Below, piece after piece: positions 1-5,995 of a stretch of DNA of 6,582 nt (position 1 is its first letter; every line of letters begins with the position of its first letter). The stretch comes from Neptuniibacter sp. GTDB taxonomy: Bacteria; Pseudomonadota; Gammaproteobacteria; Pseudomonadales; Balneatricaceae. The notes beneath the pieces are model-generated. The model was not told where the DNA came from. It searched no databases and saw nothing but the letters and a program-made list of their open reading frames with translations. The position numbers were made by a program, and so were the translations under genes. Where the stretch lies: assembly GCA_030149405.1 (NCBI GenBank), contig JASBRM010000240.1, positions 1 through 6,582 on the forward strand, read 5' to 3'.

Positions 1-1
1 G

Positions 2-1690
2 GCGGTTGAAACTGAGACGGAACTGCTGCGTCACGAGCGCGCGCTGACCTACGATTGCATGTTGCAGACTGAAGGTTCAACTACCGCAATCAATGAAATG
101 CAGCCAATCATGGGCATTCGTCGCCGTTCAGATCAGGCTGCTTTACAGGGCAAACAGGTTGACCAGATGGTGAATGAATTTACTCAACTGGGTAAAAATC
201 ATGATGCTCTGGAAAAACTACGTGATGCCATGATCACTCTGCATAATGGCTTGGATAACATCAATGAGCGCGTGTTTGATCTGGTAAACCAGCGCGAACA
301 GCTGACGACAGAAATTGATGGCCAGCGTCAGGCGATTACTGATCTGCGAAATCAGGACGATACCGGCATTCAGCAACGTATTACTGATCTGGTGAATGAA
401 CAGAAAGAAGCCGAGCAATCGCAGAAGAGTCTGATGGATAAACTGCAGAAAGTTCGTACTTCTATCATTAAAGACACCGCTTCACTGGAAGTCTTTGATA
501 CTGAACTGGAAGAACACTCTGCTGCACGAAGCAAATGTGAAGATAAATCTGAATTCGATGCTCAGTCTGCTCAGGAAAAACGCGATTATCTGGATGAGTC
601 CTGCTCCGGTGAGCTGGAACGGATTATCTTCGAAGCTGCGAAAAAAGCTCAGTCCGAGTTGTCTCTGCATGAGAAGAAGAAAAACGCTGTGCGCGATGGT
701 GTAGCTCAATACCGCGCTAAATATCACGGTGGCGGGCTCAGTCATCAGGAACTGGATAAGATCACTCCAGATTCAACTCATGAAGAACTGGCGAGTTTTG
801 TAAACGATACTGTGCAGTCTCTGAAAGATTCTGAACTGGCAAATTACAGCCAGAAAGCAGAAAGAGCTCGTCAGGAAGCAGAAACAGCATTCCGCTCTGA
901 CTTTGTGGCGCATCTTAACGATCAGATCAACAAGATCAAAGATATGATCCGTGAGCTGAACCAGCACCTTAAAGGTCGTCCATTCCATAAGGAGATGTAC
1001 AGCTTTGAGATGATGCCAAACCCGGAACTCAAAGATATTCTGGAGCTGGTCGAAGCCTATACTGAGATGGATTCAGCAAACGTGGGTTCTCTCTTTGATC
1101 TTAAATTTGATGGCAATACCCGCCACAAGGATGCCTTGTCTAAGATCCATGAAGTTCTGAGAGATGAAGGTGAAAGTAGTCTTCTGCAAGATTACCGTAA
1201 CTTCTACAACTTTGAACTTGTAGTTAAAGATCTTGACGGTAACCGCAAGACCACTCTGAGTCAGCGTATTAAAACTGGTTCGGGTGGTGAGCACCAGGTA
1301 CCTTTCTATGTGGCAATTGCTGCTGCGATGGGCGCTACATACCGCTTACGTGAAGGCAGTGACGGCCAACCTCAGGGGGGTATGAGCCTATCTGTATTCG
1401 ATGAAGCCTTTAACAAACTGGACTCCGAAAATACGGTAACGTCTCTTGGCTTTATGAGTGATCTGGGGCTGCAAACCATCATTGCTGCGCCGGATGAAAA
1501 GTATTCTCTGTTGAGTTCATGCATGGATACTATCATCAACGTTTGTCGTGATGGTCGGGTTGTGGATCTTGATGTCGAATTCCCTACTGTTCAAGGGCGT
1601 GAGCTTTTGAACTCTGACAATCCGTTAAGGCTAATGGCAGAGATGGAAGAGGGTGAAGCTGAAGCAGAGTTGGAACCTGAGCCTGCTTAA
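2..1690 (+). CDS. MukB/MksB/JetC-like SMC ATPase, C-terminal part (5' end outside the window)
   Basis: The frame is open to the left edge, and the first ATG (59) has no ribosome binding site, so this is the tail of a larger gene. Counting that Met as residue 1, about 35-160 and 165-305 are charged, heptad-like coiled coil, broken near a Gly-rich turn (224-226). A second-half ATPase head follows. It has the ABC signature SGGE at 408-411 (nt 1280-1291), Walker B ending in D448-E449 (nt 1400-1405), a D-loop Asp at 455 and an AAPDEK switch region at 476-481. This matches the SbcC/MukB-like Walker B family, which includes MksB (chromosome condensin) and JetC (Wadjet plasmid defence). Such proteins extrude DNA loops with kleisin and kite partners, normally encoded next to them. 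The Walker A half and partners would be upstream. The tail is acidic (EEGEAEAELEPEPA). No JetD/MksG nuclease gene follows; the next gene is convergent. Family assignment is firm; MksB versus JetC is undecided. Confidence 0.88.
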   Translation, partial: AVETETELLRHERALTYDCMLQTEGSTTAINEMQPIMGIRRRSDQAALQGKQVDQMVNEFTQLGKNHDALEKLRDAMITLHNGLDNINERVFDLVNQREQLTTEIDGQRQAITDLRNQDDTGIQQRITDLVNEQKEAEQSQKSLMDKLQKVRTSIIKDTASLEVFDTELEEHSAARSKCEDKSEFDAQSAQEKRDYLDESCSGELERIIFEAAKKAQSELSLHEKKKNAVRDGVAQYRAKYHGGGLSHQELDKITPDSTHEELASFVNDTVQSLKDSELANYSQKAERARQEAETAFRSDFVAHLNDQINKIKDMIRELNQHLKGRPFHKEMYSFEMMPNPELKDILELVEAYTEMDSANVGSLFDLKFDGNTRHKDALSKIHEVLRDEGESSLLQDYRNFYNFELVVKDLDGNRKTTLSQRIKTGSGGEHQVPFYVAIAAAMGATYRLREGSDGQPQGGMSLSVFDEAFNKLDSENTVTSLGFMSDLGLQTIIAAPDEKYSLLSSCMDTIINVCRDGRVVDLDVEFPTVQGRELLNSDNPLRLMAEMEEGEAEAELEPEPA

Positions 1691-1695
1691 TCACT

Positions 1696-2289
1696 TTAAT
1701 GTACGGGTGTATACAGCACCCGTAAAACGTTATTGATAACGGCCTGATATTTCTTTTTGTCAGGCTGTTTGCTACTTAAAACCCTCAGTCCCCAAATTGA
1801 CGTCATCAGAAAAGCAGCCAAATCATCTATTTTGGCTTCTTTATCAATGTCCCCTAGTTCCTGAGCTTTTTGTAAGACATTCACAAATTTCTTTTCAATT
1901 ACGTCCAGATATCCTGAGGCAAGAGCGCGCATTTCGTCATCTTCATTGGATAGCTCTAGGAGGGAATTAACTAGCAGACAGCTTTTACCTATATCGTCAG
2001 CCTCAAGATCCTGGCAGAGCAGGCTAAAAAATGTCTCGACACCTTGAAGTGGGGATTGAGCCTGTTCAAGGGTATCGGTAATGCGTTTCAGGCTTCGTTG
2101 TGCATACAGTTCAAGGCTGGAGAGGAAAAGGTCGCGCTTATTATTAAAAGCCCCATAAAGGGATCCGGGTTTAAGGTTAGTGGCGTTGACCAGGTCTGTA
2201 ACAGACGTAGCAGCATATCCGGTTTTCCAGAACTGGTGCATTGCGCGTTCTAAAACTACATCCCGATCAAACTCTGCAGGCCTTGCCAT
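1696..2289 (-). CDS. TetR/AcrR-family transcriptional regulator
   Basis: A 197-residue protein, the normal TetR length. Residues 1-50 form the DNA-binding helix-turn-helix region: FWKTGYAATSVTDLV, then LKPGSLYGAFNNKRDLF, the classic TetR recognition-helix pattern. The rest is the helical ligand-binding and dimer domain. The segment KSCLLVNSLLEL (102-113) resembles the conserved GCLLVN stretch of NemR/ComR-like TetR proteins, and Cys104 is close to the redox-reactive Cys106 of E. coli NemR. A longer reading from 2346 adds 19 residues (MLETKGIL...), but the MARPAEF start at 2289 is preferred: it has a ribosome site 7 nt upstream and is the usual TetR N-terminus. The gene is divergent from the lipoprotein gene, with overlapping candidate promoters, so repression of itself and that gene is the simplest model. 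The ligand is unknown. Confidence 0.93.
   Translation of the reverse strand: MARPAEFDRDVVLERAMHQFWKTGYAATSVTDLVNATNLKPGSLYGAFNNKRDLFLSSLELYAQRSLKRITDTLEQAQSPLQGVETFFSLLCQDLEADDIGKSCLLVNSLLELSNEDDEMRALASGYLDVIEKKFVNVLQKAQELGDIDKEAKIDDLAAFLMTSIWGLRVLSSKQPDKKKYQAVINNVLRVLYTPVH
1702..1724. terminator. 8-bp hairpin at the convergent 3' ends of the SMC and TetR genes
   Basis: TACGGGTG (1702-1709) is the exact reverse complement of CACCCGTA (1717-1724), with a 7-nt loop. It lies 12 nt after the SMC stop codon and inside the last codons of the TetR gene. Its position between convergent genes suggests a shared transcription stop or 3'-end stabiliser. Neither side has a run of T (the plus side continues AAAACG, the minus side CATTAAAG), so it is not a canonical intrinsic terminator. 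Confidence 0.35.
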
Positions 2290-2293
2290 TACT

Positions 2294-2322
2294 TTGCCCT
2301 CTTTATTTTTATACCCTATTAT
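2294..2322 (+). promoter_or_regulatory. Candidate sigma-70 promoter of the lipoprotein gene
   Basis: On the plus strand, -35 TTGCCC (2294-2299) and -10 TATTAT (2317-2322) are 17 nt apart. The predicted start near 2329 gives a leader of about 27 nt. The -10 overlaps the TetR promoter's -10 on the other strand, so polymerase or repressor binding on one side would block the other. Confidence 0.45.
2297..2302 (-). promoter_or_regulatory. Ribosome binding site that sets the TetR start
   Basis: Read on the minus strand this is AGAGGG, ending 7 nt before the ATG at 2287-2289. The alternative upstream ATG at 2344-2346 sits on the candidate -35 element, so it would not be in the mRNA if that promoter is right. 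Both points support the shorter 197-residue protein. Confidence 0.75.
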
Positions 2323-2329
2323 CAGAATA
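2317..2329. promoter_or_regulatory. Imperfect palindrome over both -10 boxes, candidate TetR operator
   Basis: TATTATCAGAATA has inverted arms TATT/AATA with one mismatched position pair around a central C. It covers the -10 boxes of both divergent promoters, which is where a TetR dimer would repress both directions. It is shorter than many TetR operators and AT-rich, so it could be chance. Confidence 0.35.
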
Positions 2330-2346
2330 CCTTTTGTCTCTAGCAA
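2318..2346 (-). promoter_or_regulatory. Candidate sigma-70 promoter of the TetR gene
   Basis: On the minus strand, -35 TTGCTA (2341-2346) and -10 GATAAT (2318-2323) are separated by exactly 17 nt. This would start transcription near 2311, leaving a short leader that contains the ribosome site. The -10 is shared almost base for base with the opposing lipoprotein promoter. Assigned by eye from consensus. Confidence 0.55.
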
Positions 2347-2355
2347 TACCTATCC

Positions 2356-3360
2356 ATGAAGAATAATAAAACAGCCTGGATGCTGGGTCTTTTTTCCGCT
2401 TTCACTCTAATATGCCTTAGCGGGTGTCAAAATCTGATCAAACAGCAAACAACAACGCCCCAGACGCACGAGTTTCGAAGAGGGATTGTTAATTTGGTTG
2501 AAGGTCAGCTTCAATTTACCCCTTGTTTTGAAAAGAAAACTCTCATTATTGACGATCTTACAGGCCGTCTGGTTGAACGTTTAAGCAGTAGCAGAGAGCC
2601 TCTTGTTTACTCAGAAGTCAGTGGCAGCAGAGGTCCTGATATATCTACTTGGCAAGTACATAAGGTTCATTTAATTGGTGGTGGTAATAACACCTGTGGT
2701 TATGAGTTGGAAGGTAATGAATTCAGAGCTGCCGGGGAAAGGCCTGTCTGGATAGCTGATGTCCGTGAGGACTACATTCACGTTCAGAATTTCCAAAAGT
2801 TAACCAAACTGAAATTCAAAACTGAGCAACCTAAAGTCATCCTGGACGGCCTGGAATGGCAAAGCAGTATCTCCGGTCAAGCAGAACATGATCTGACCCT
2901 TAGGCTGAGTACTGAGCTATGCAAAGACAGTTATGGTACTGAATATGAATATCGAGCAGAGATGATTCTGGATGGGAAGTCGCATTCAGGATGCGCACGA
3001 AGGGGTAATCTGGATCTCTTAACGCTGCCTGGAATCTATAAAGGTGAGATGCCTGTCATGGAAGGGGTTAAGCGTTCCATGACAATGGCACTTACCGCAA
3101 CGGGCGAGGTAAGGATTATACAGGATTATCATAATGATCAACCTGTCATTATTCACAAAGGCACCTGGCAGCGTTTACCTAAGAAAAAACTGCTTATTTA
3201 TCTGAGTAACGTAACGGGTACTCAAGAGGGAGAAGCCTTGATTTTGCAACGTAACAAGCGCGGCGCATTGGAATTAAAAGGCTTCAGTGCTATTTATGGC
3301 GGTAAAGGTTTACAGTTCTACCGCATTGGATTTGTCTCTGCCATAACTGAGTCAAATTAA
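2356..3360 (+). CDS. Outer-membrane lipoprotein with COG3650-like and NlpE-like domains
   Basis: A 334-residue protein. The N-terminus has two Lys, a hydrophobic stretch and lipobox L21-S22-G23-C24, so Cys24 should be lipidated; Gln at +2 favours the outer membrane. Three parts follow. Residues 40-115 are a beta-rich module ([17 protein letters not shown]). Residues 118-218 resemble COG3650 envelope proteins ([14 protein letters not shown], later a conserved C189...YEYRA...SGCA pattern). Residues 225-325 resemble the NlpE N-terminal barrel ([12 protein letters not shown] ... [15 protein letters not shown]). In NlpE the equivalent LPCADC segment carries a Cys pair; here it reads MPVMEG, so the redox or metal Cys pair is absent. 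C57, C114, C189 and C213 could form disulphides. There is no Shine-Dalgarno before the ATG (CCTATCC). The neighbouring TetR gene is its likely regulator. Likely an envelope stress or surface-sensing lipoprotein; specific function unknown. Confidence 0.85.
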   Translation: MKNNKTAWMLGLFSAFTLICLSGCQNLIKQQTTTPQTHEFRRGIVNLVEGQLQFTPCFEKKTLIIDDLTGRLVERLSSSREPLVYSEVSGSRGPDISTWQVHKVHLIGGGNNTCGYELEGNEFRAAGERPVWIADVREDYIHVQNFQKLTKLKFKTEQPKVILDGLEWQSSISGQAEHDLTLRLSTELCKDSYGTEYEYRAEMILDGKSHSGCARRGNLDLLTLPGIYKGEMPVMEGVKRSMTMALTATGEVRIIQDYHNDQPVIIHKGTWQRLPKKKLLIYLSNVTGTQEGEALILQRNKRGALELKGFSAIYGGKGLQFYRIGFVSAITESN

Positions 3361-4094
3361 GCATCGATTTGTTGCAGCAACAGATCTTTGGCCTGATTAA
3401 TTTTGGCGGCAAGGTAATCGCTACCGCCTCTGTCCGGATGGTTTTTTTGCATCAGGCGACGGTGTGCATCGATAATTTCTTCGCGAGAAGCCCCGGACTG
3501 AAGACCGAGAATTTCATAGGCCTCCTGAATCGATATTGACCCGCTGGAATCAGAGCTTGGTTGATAATCCTCAGGGTCATCCTGACGCCAACTATCACCA
3601 AAACGTTTGTCCAGATAGGCTTCCAGCAATCGTGCAGAGTCGCTGTCATTTTCCCTGCAGTATTTCAGTAATTCGATGAACTGAGTTTCGGACAGATCCC
3701 CTAATACATTTCCCGCTAAAGGGCCTTCTGTCACTTTGCCGTACATAACGCCTGAATCATGATCCAGCTGCATCGCAATGATCCTGGTTTTTACCTCTGA
3801 CTGGTTGCCGCTCGATTTACGGGATTGCTTGCGGTATTTATAGGCTTGTCCAATAAAGGGTAGGAGTCTCAGAAACAGGGGAAACAGTTTTTGAGCGAAG
3901 GGTAGTAAACCTGCTGCTATAGCGGCTATCCAGTGTAACCGGCCTGTAAAGGCCATTAGAAGAACAAATAAAGAAACAACCATCAGTACAATCAGGATAA
4001 CTGCTTTTACCCGCTTTTTTGGAGAGAGGGAACGAATCCAAAGAAGGACCAAAAATCCTAAAACGGCGAGCAGCAAGAGGCTGACAGGGTTCAC
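3357..4094 (-). CDS. Membrane-anchored J-domain (DnaJ-like) co-chaperone protein
   Basis: A 245-residue protein. Hydrophobic segments at about 4-20 and 31-50, with further hydrophobic or amphipathic stretches to about 82, anchor it in the inner membrane. A basic region (86-103) follows, then a soluble part: about 103-180 with a [10 protein letters not shown] turn and a [10 protein letters not shown] motif, and a compact C-terminal J domain (about 188-245). That domain has AYEILGL, the diagnostic HPD at 219-221 and the [20 protein letters not shown] segment typical of Pam18/Tim14-like J domains. By family knowledge, HPD stimulates a DnaK-type Hsp70 ATPase. There is no Gly/Phe or zinc-finger region, so it is a type III J-protein that recruits Hsp70 to a specific site rather than folding clients generally. 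It starts 15 nt after the VWA gene, so the two are probably co-transcribed. The start is GTG with a strong ribosome site. Its stop overlaps the lipoprotein stop. Confidence 0.93.
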   Translation of the reverse strand: MNPVSLLLLAVLGFLVLLWIRSLSPKKRVKAVILIVLMVVSLFVLLMAFTGRLHWIAAIAAGLLPFAQKLFPLFLRLLPFIGQAYKYRKQSRKSSGNQSEVKTRIIAMQLDHDSGVMYGKVTEGPLAGNVLGDLSETQFIELLKYCRENDSDSARLLEAYLDKRFGDSWRQDDPEDYQPSSDSSGSISIQEAYEILGLQSGASREEIIDAHRRLMQKNHPDRGGSDYLAAKINQAKDLLLQQIDA

Positions 4095-4099
4095 TATAT

Positions 4100-4105
4100 C
4101 TCCTT
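4100..4105 (-). promoter_or_regulatory. Strong Shine-Dalgarno for the GTG-started J-domain gene
   Basis: On the minus strand AAGGAG lies 5 nt before the GTG at 4092-4094. The start is GTG, not ATG, and this match is what supports it. The site sits inside the 15-nt gap after the VWA stop, consistent with translation close behind the upstream gene. Confidence 0.8.
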
Positions 4106-4109
4106 GTTT

Positions 4110-4814
4110 TTACTTCAATTGTTCCAATAGGTGCGATACGGCCTGGTCTTTACCTTTACTGAAATGCTGAAGGGCTTTTTTCCCCCCGGCTGCATAGACC
4201 GCAACAGCTGTAAGAAGTTGCCTTAACAGATCGGCACTTCGAGTATTGAATGCATGGTACGCGCCACCGGATAAGCGAGCAATCTCTTTCATTGCCCTTT
4301 TGGCGACCAGCTCATTACCTTCCTGAAAAATGAATACTGGCGTACTCATAAGTCCTAATTCGCCTGCTTGTTGACAGAGGTGGTCCAGACTTTCCTCCAT
4401 ACTATCGCCAATAAAAATTACAGCTTGTATCTTTCTGGTACGTGTTTCTGCCAAGGCAAGATCAAGTACTTTGGCAATTTGGGTGTGGCCGGGGGCGCAG
4501 GAAACGCCATTCATTATGTTTAATAGTTGATCAGACTGATTGAGCCAATCACTGGAAGTGAATTGATTAAAACCACGGAAGTAACAGAGTTTGAGTTGCA
4601 GACCACCCAATTTACCGGCTTCTATAAACATCTCATTTTGTAAGTGGCAAGCATGATCCCAGGCTAACTCTCTACTGGCGGTAGCATCTAAAGCAAACAA
4701 GATTCTGCCCATCCCCTGACTGGATATGGGAGCAGGGGCTTTATGCAGTTTGTCGATAAACGCATCAAGTTCCATGCTGGAAGAAAGTGTTAAATCTTTA
4801 GAGTTCTTAGCCAT
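4110..4814 (-). CDS. Cytoplasmic von Willebrand factor A (VWA) domain protein
   Basis: A 234-residue protein with no signal peptide or membrane segment. A VWA fold covers about 36-205. The metal-ion-dependent adhesion site (MIDAS) is visible: D43-A-T45-A-S47 (DxTxS, Thr for the more common Ser), T111 in PGHTQIAKVL, and D137 in IFIGDSMEE. VWA proteins of this kind bind a divalent metal and act as protein-interaction modules in cytoplasmic complexes. The C-terminus (YAAGGKKALQHF, 207-218) is also a feature I associate with this family. The gene lies directly upstream of the membrane J-domain gene on the same strand, 15 nt apart, and this pairing recurs in Proteobacteria to my recollection. A scaffold or client presented to the Hsp70 system is a reasonable inference, not demonstrated. 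The ribosome site is weak (GGA 6 nt before ATG), but the start agrees with the fold. Confidence 0.9.
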   Translation of the reverse strand: MAKNSKDLTLSSSMELDAFIDKLHKAPAPISSQGMGRILFALDATASRELAWDHACHLQNEMFIEAGKLGGLQLKLCYFRGFNQFTSSDWLNQSDQLLNIMNGVSCAPGHTQIAKVLDLALAETRTRKIQAVIFIGDSMEESLDHLCQQAGELGLMSTPVFIFQEGNELVAKRAMKEIARLSGGAYHAFNTRSADLLRQLLTAVAVYAAGGKKALQHFSKGKDQAVSHLLEQLK

Positions 4815-4828
4815 GAGTTATCCATTTC

Positions 4829-4856
4829 TTAATACACCAAACAGTATAGTTGTCAG
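4829..4856 (-). promoter_or_regulatory. Candidate promoter for the VWA/J-domain operon
   Basis: On the minus strand CTGACA (4851-4856) and TATTAA (4829-4834) are 16 nt apart, just upstream of the VWA start at 4814. The -35 is a 5/6 match and the -10 a 4/6 match to sigma-70 consensus. It would give a very short leader. TATACT (minus strand, 4842-4847) is an alternative -10, but I found no good -35 for it. Confidence 0.35.
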
Positions 4857-4875
4857 CTGCGACAGAATGACGCTT

Positions 4876-4904
4876 TTGAGAGCAAGACACTGACATATTC
4901 TATA
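4876..4904 (+). promoter_or_regulatory. Candidate promoter for the envelope protein gene at 4943
   Basis: TTGAGA (4876-4881) and TCTATA (4899-4904) are 17 nt apart on the plus strand. The predicted start would be near 4911, leaving a leader of about 30 nt that includes GGAG at 4932-4935. The -10 is a modest match. The region is the 128-bp divergent gap shared with the VWA operon promoter. Confidence 0.38.
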
Positions 4905-4942
4905 GGTTAAGATCGTTTGAAAAAGAACAGCGGAGTAAGTTC

Positions 4943-5995
4943 ATGAAAAATTTCGTCATTGCAGGGGCGGCTATTGTTGCCGGAACTGCAGGCTATATGG
5001 TGCTTCAGCAGGGAGATAGCACGCCCGAAATTGCAACAGCGACAAACCCGGCTGTTGCGCTCTTAGAGAGTATTCCGGCTGATACCGTGTTATTTTCCGG
5101 TCAGCTTGAGCCATTCCCCTTAAAAAACTATCTGAAGAACACCACCTTTACTCAGGCGCAAATGCCTCCTGAACTTAGCTATGAACTGGAAAAAGATGGT
5201 AATCCGCAAGGTCTGTTCCTATCCAGTTTGATAGAGTCATATTTTACTGCCAGTCAATCCGGCGAAGCTTTTCAGAAAACCTTTGGTTTAAAAGATGAAT
5301 TTATTGGCGCCTTTTATATGGTGGGTGCTTTACCAGTCCTGAAGTATCAGACATCGGACCCGCAGGCGATTTGGAAATTATTTGATAAAGCTGAACAAGA
5401 CAGCGGTTTCACTCATCAGGCGAAACAGCTCAATGGACATGACTACAGAGCCTATAAACTTGAGCTGGAGAATGATCAGTCATTTGAACTTGTGGTATCC
5501 CAACAGGGAGATTGGGTCACCATTACTATTAACGGTAACTTGATCGGTACGGATGATCTCAAGCTGGCATTAGGCCTGGCTAAACCGGAAACATCTCTTC
5601 AAGCTTCTGGAAAAGTTCAGTCAATTCAATCACAACATAATTTCCTGCCAAACAGTATTGCTTATCTCGATCATCAGGAGCTGGCGACAGCTTTTACCAG
5701 TAAGGATGGTAATAACTTAGCCAGAATGATCAGCAATTTTGTTGGTGCTAAAGGCAAAACTAATGACCTTGAGCAGCTACGCAGTGCAGAGTGTCAGAAA
5801 GAGATGGCTGCAATTGCATCCAGTTGGCCTCGCACGGTTGTGGGTATGCGCGATATGCAAATCGATGAAAATCGTAGCTATGTTAAAGCATCCATGATTG
5901 TGGAAAGCAGCAACAGTGCATTGATGGGAGCTTTATCCACTATGCAGGGGTACCTGCCATCCTATCTGGATCAAACGCCTGTGTTCGGGTTTTGA
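4943..5995 (+). CDS. Envelope protein of an unnamed family, interrupted by an in-frame TGA (N-terminal part)
   Basis: A 350-codon reading frame with GGAG 7 nt before the ATG. Residues 3-21 (FVIAGAAIVAGTAGYMVLQ) form an uncleaved membrane anchor or signal peptide, so the bulk should be periplasmic. After it comes a PADTVLFSGQLEPFPLKNYL segment (45-64), a pattern reminiscent of DUF3352-type proteins; that link is tentative. Alternating beta and helix elements follow, with Cys at 284. The frame ends at TGA (5993-5995) after TPVFGF, but the codons immediately after it, without any shift, continue a similar protein to the window end (LGLDANKINPAL). The stop is therefore internal to the ancestral gene, and the true protein is at least 195 codons longer. 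No terminator follows. Whether the 350-residue product is made and folds is unknown. Function not recognised. Confidence 0.7.
   Translation: MKNFVIAGAAIVAGTAGYMVLQQGDSTPEIATATNPAVALLESIPADTVLFSGQLEPFPLKNYLKNTTFTQAQMPPELSYELEKDGNPQGLFLSSLIESYFTASQSGEAFQKTFGLKDEFIGAFYMVGALPVLKYQTSDPQAIWKLFDKAEQDSGFTHQAKQLNGHDYRAYKLELENDQSFELVVSQQGDWVTITINGNLIGTDDLKLALGLAKPETSLQASGKVQSIQSQHNFLPNSIAYLDHQELATAFTSKDGNNLARMISNFVGAKGKTNDLEQLRSAECQKEMAAIASSWPRTVVGMRDMQIDENRSYVKASMIVESSNSALMGALSTMQGYLPSYLDQTPVFGF

Larger units (their letters stand above)
2311..2350. repeat. Three ATACC direct repeats in the divergent promoter region
   Basis: ATACC occurs at 2311-2315, 2327-2331 and 2346-2350, with the last two embedded in a longer AATACC. 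Start-to-start spacings are 16 and 19 nt. They fill the short space between the two genes and could be half-sites for the neighbouring regulator. Five-base repeats are weak evidence on their own. Confidence 0.3.

Noticed and set aside
218..1294. Minus-strand and alternate-frame open frames of 66-87 codons inside the SMC gene
   Set aside because: They are shadows of a strongly coding plus-strand frame, with no ribosome sites and no recognisable domains.
59..1690. The ATG at 59 as a true gene start
   Set aside because: The frame is open to position 2, there is no ribosome site, and the encoded protein would lack the Walker A half of the ATPase.
2290..2346. Longer TetR N-terminus starting at 2346
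   Set aside because: The extra 19 residues are not TetR-like, the ATG overlaps the candidate -35 box, and the MARPAEF start has a good ribosome site.
3366..3382. TGTTGCAGCAACA palindrome near the lipoprotein/J-protein junction as a terminator
   Set aside because: It leaves only a 5-bp stem with a 3-nt loop and no T-run, and it encodes the J-protein C-terminus; probably chance.
4838..4870. LexA/SOS box in the divergent VWA/envelope promoter region
   Set aside because: CTG-like triplets occur, but no CTG-N10-CAG arrangement is present.
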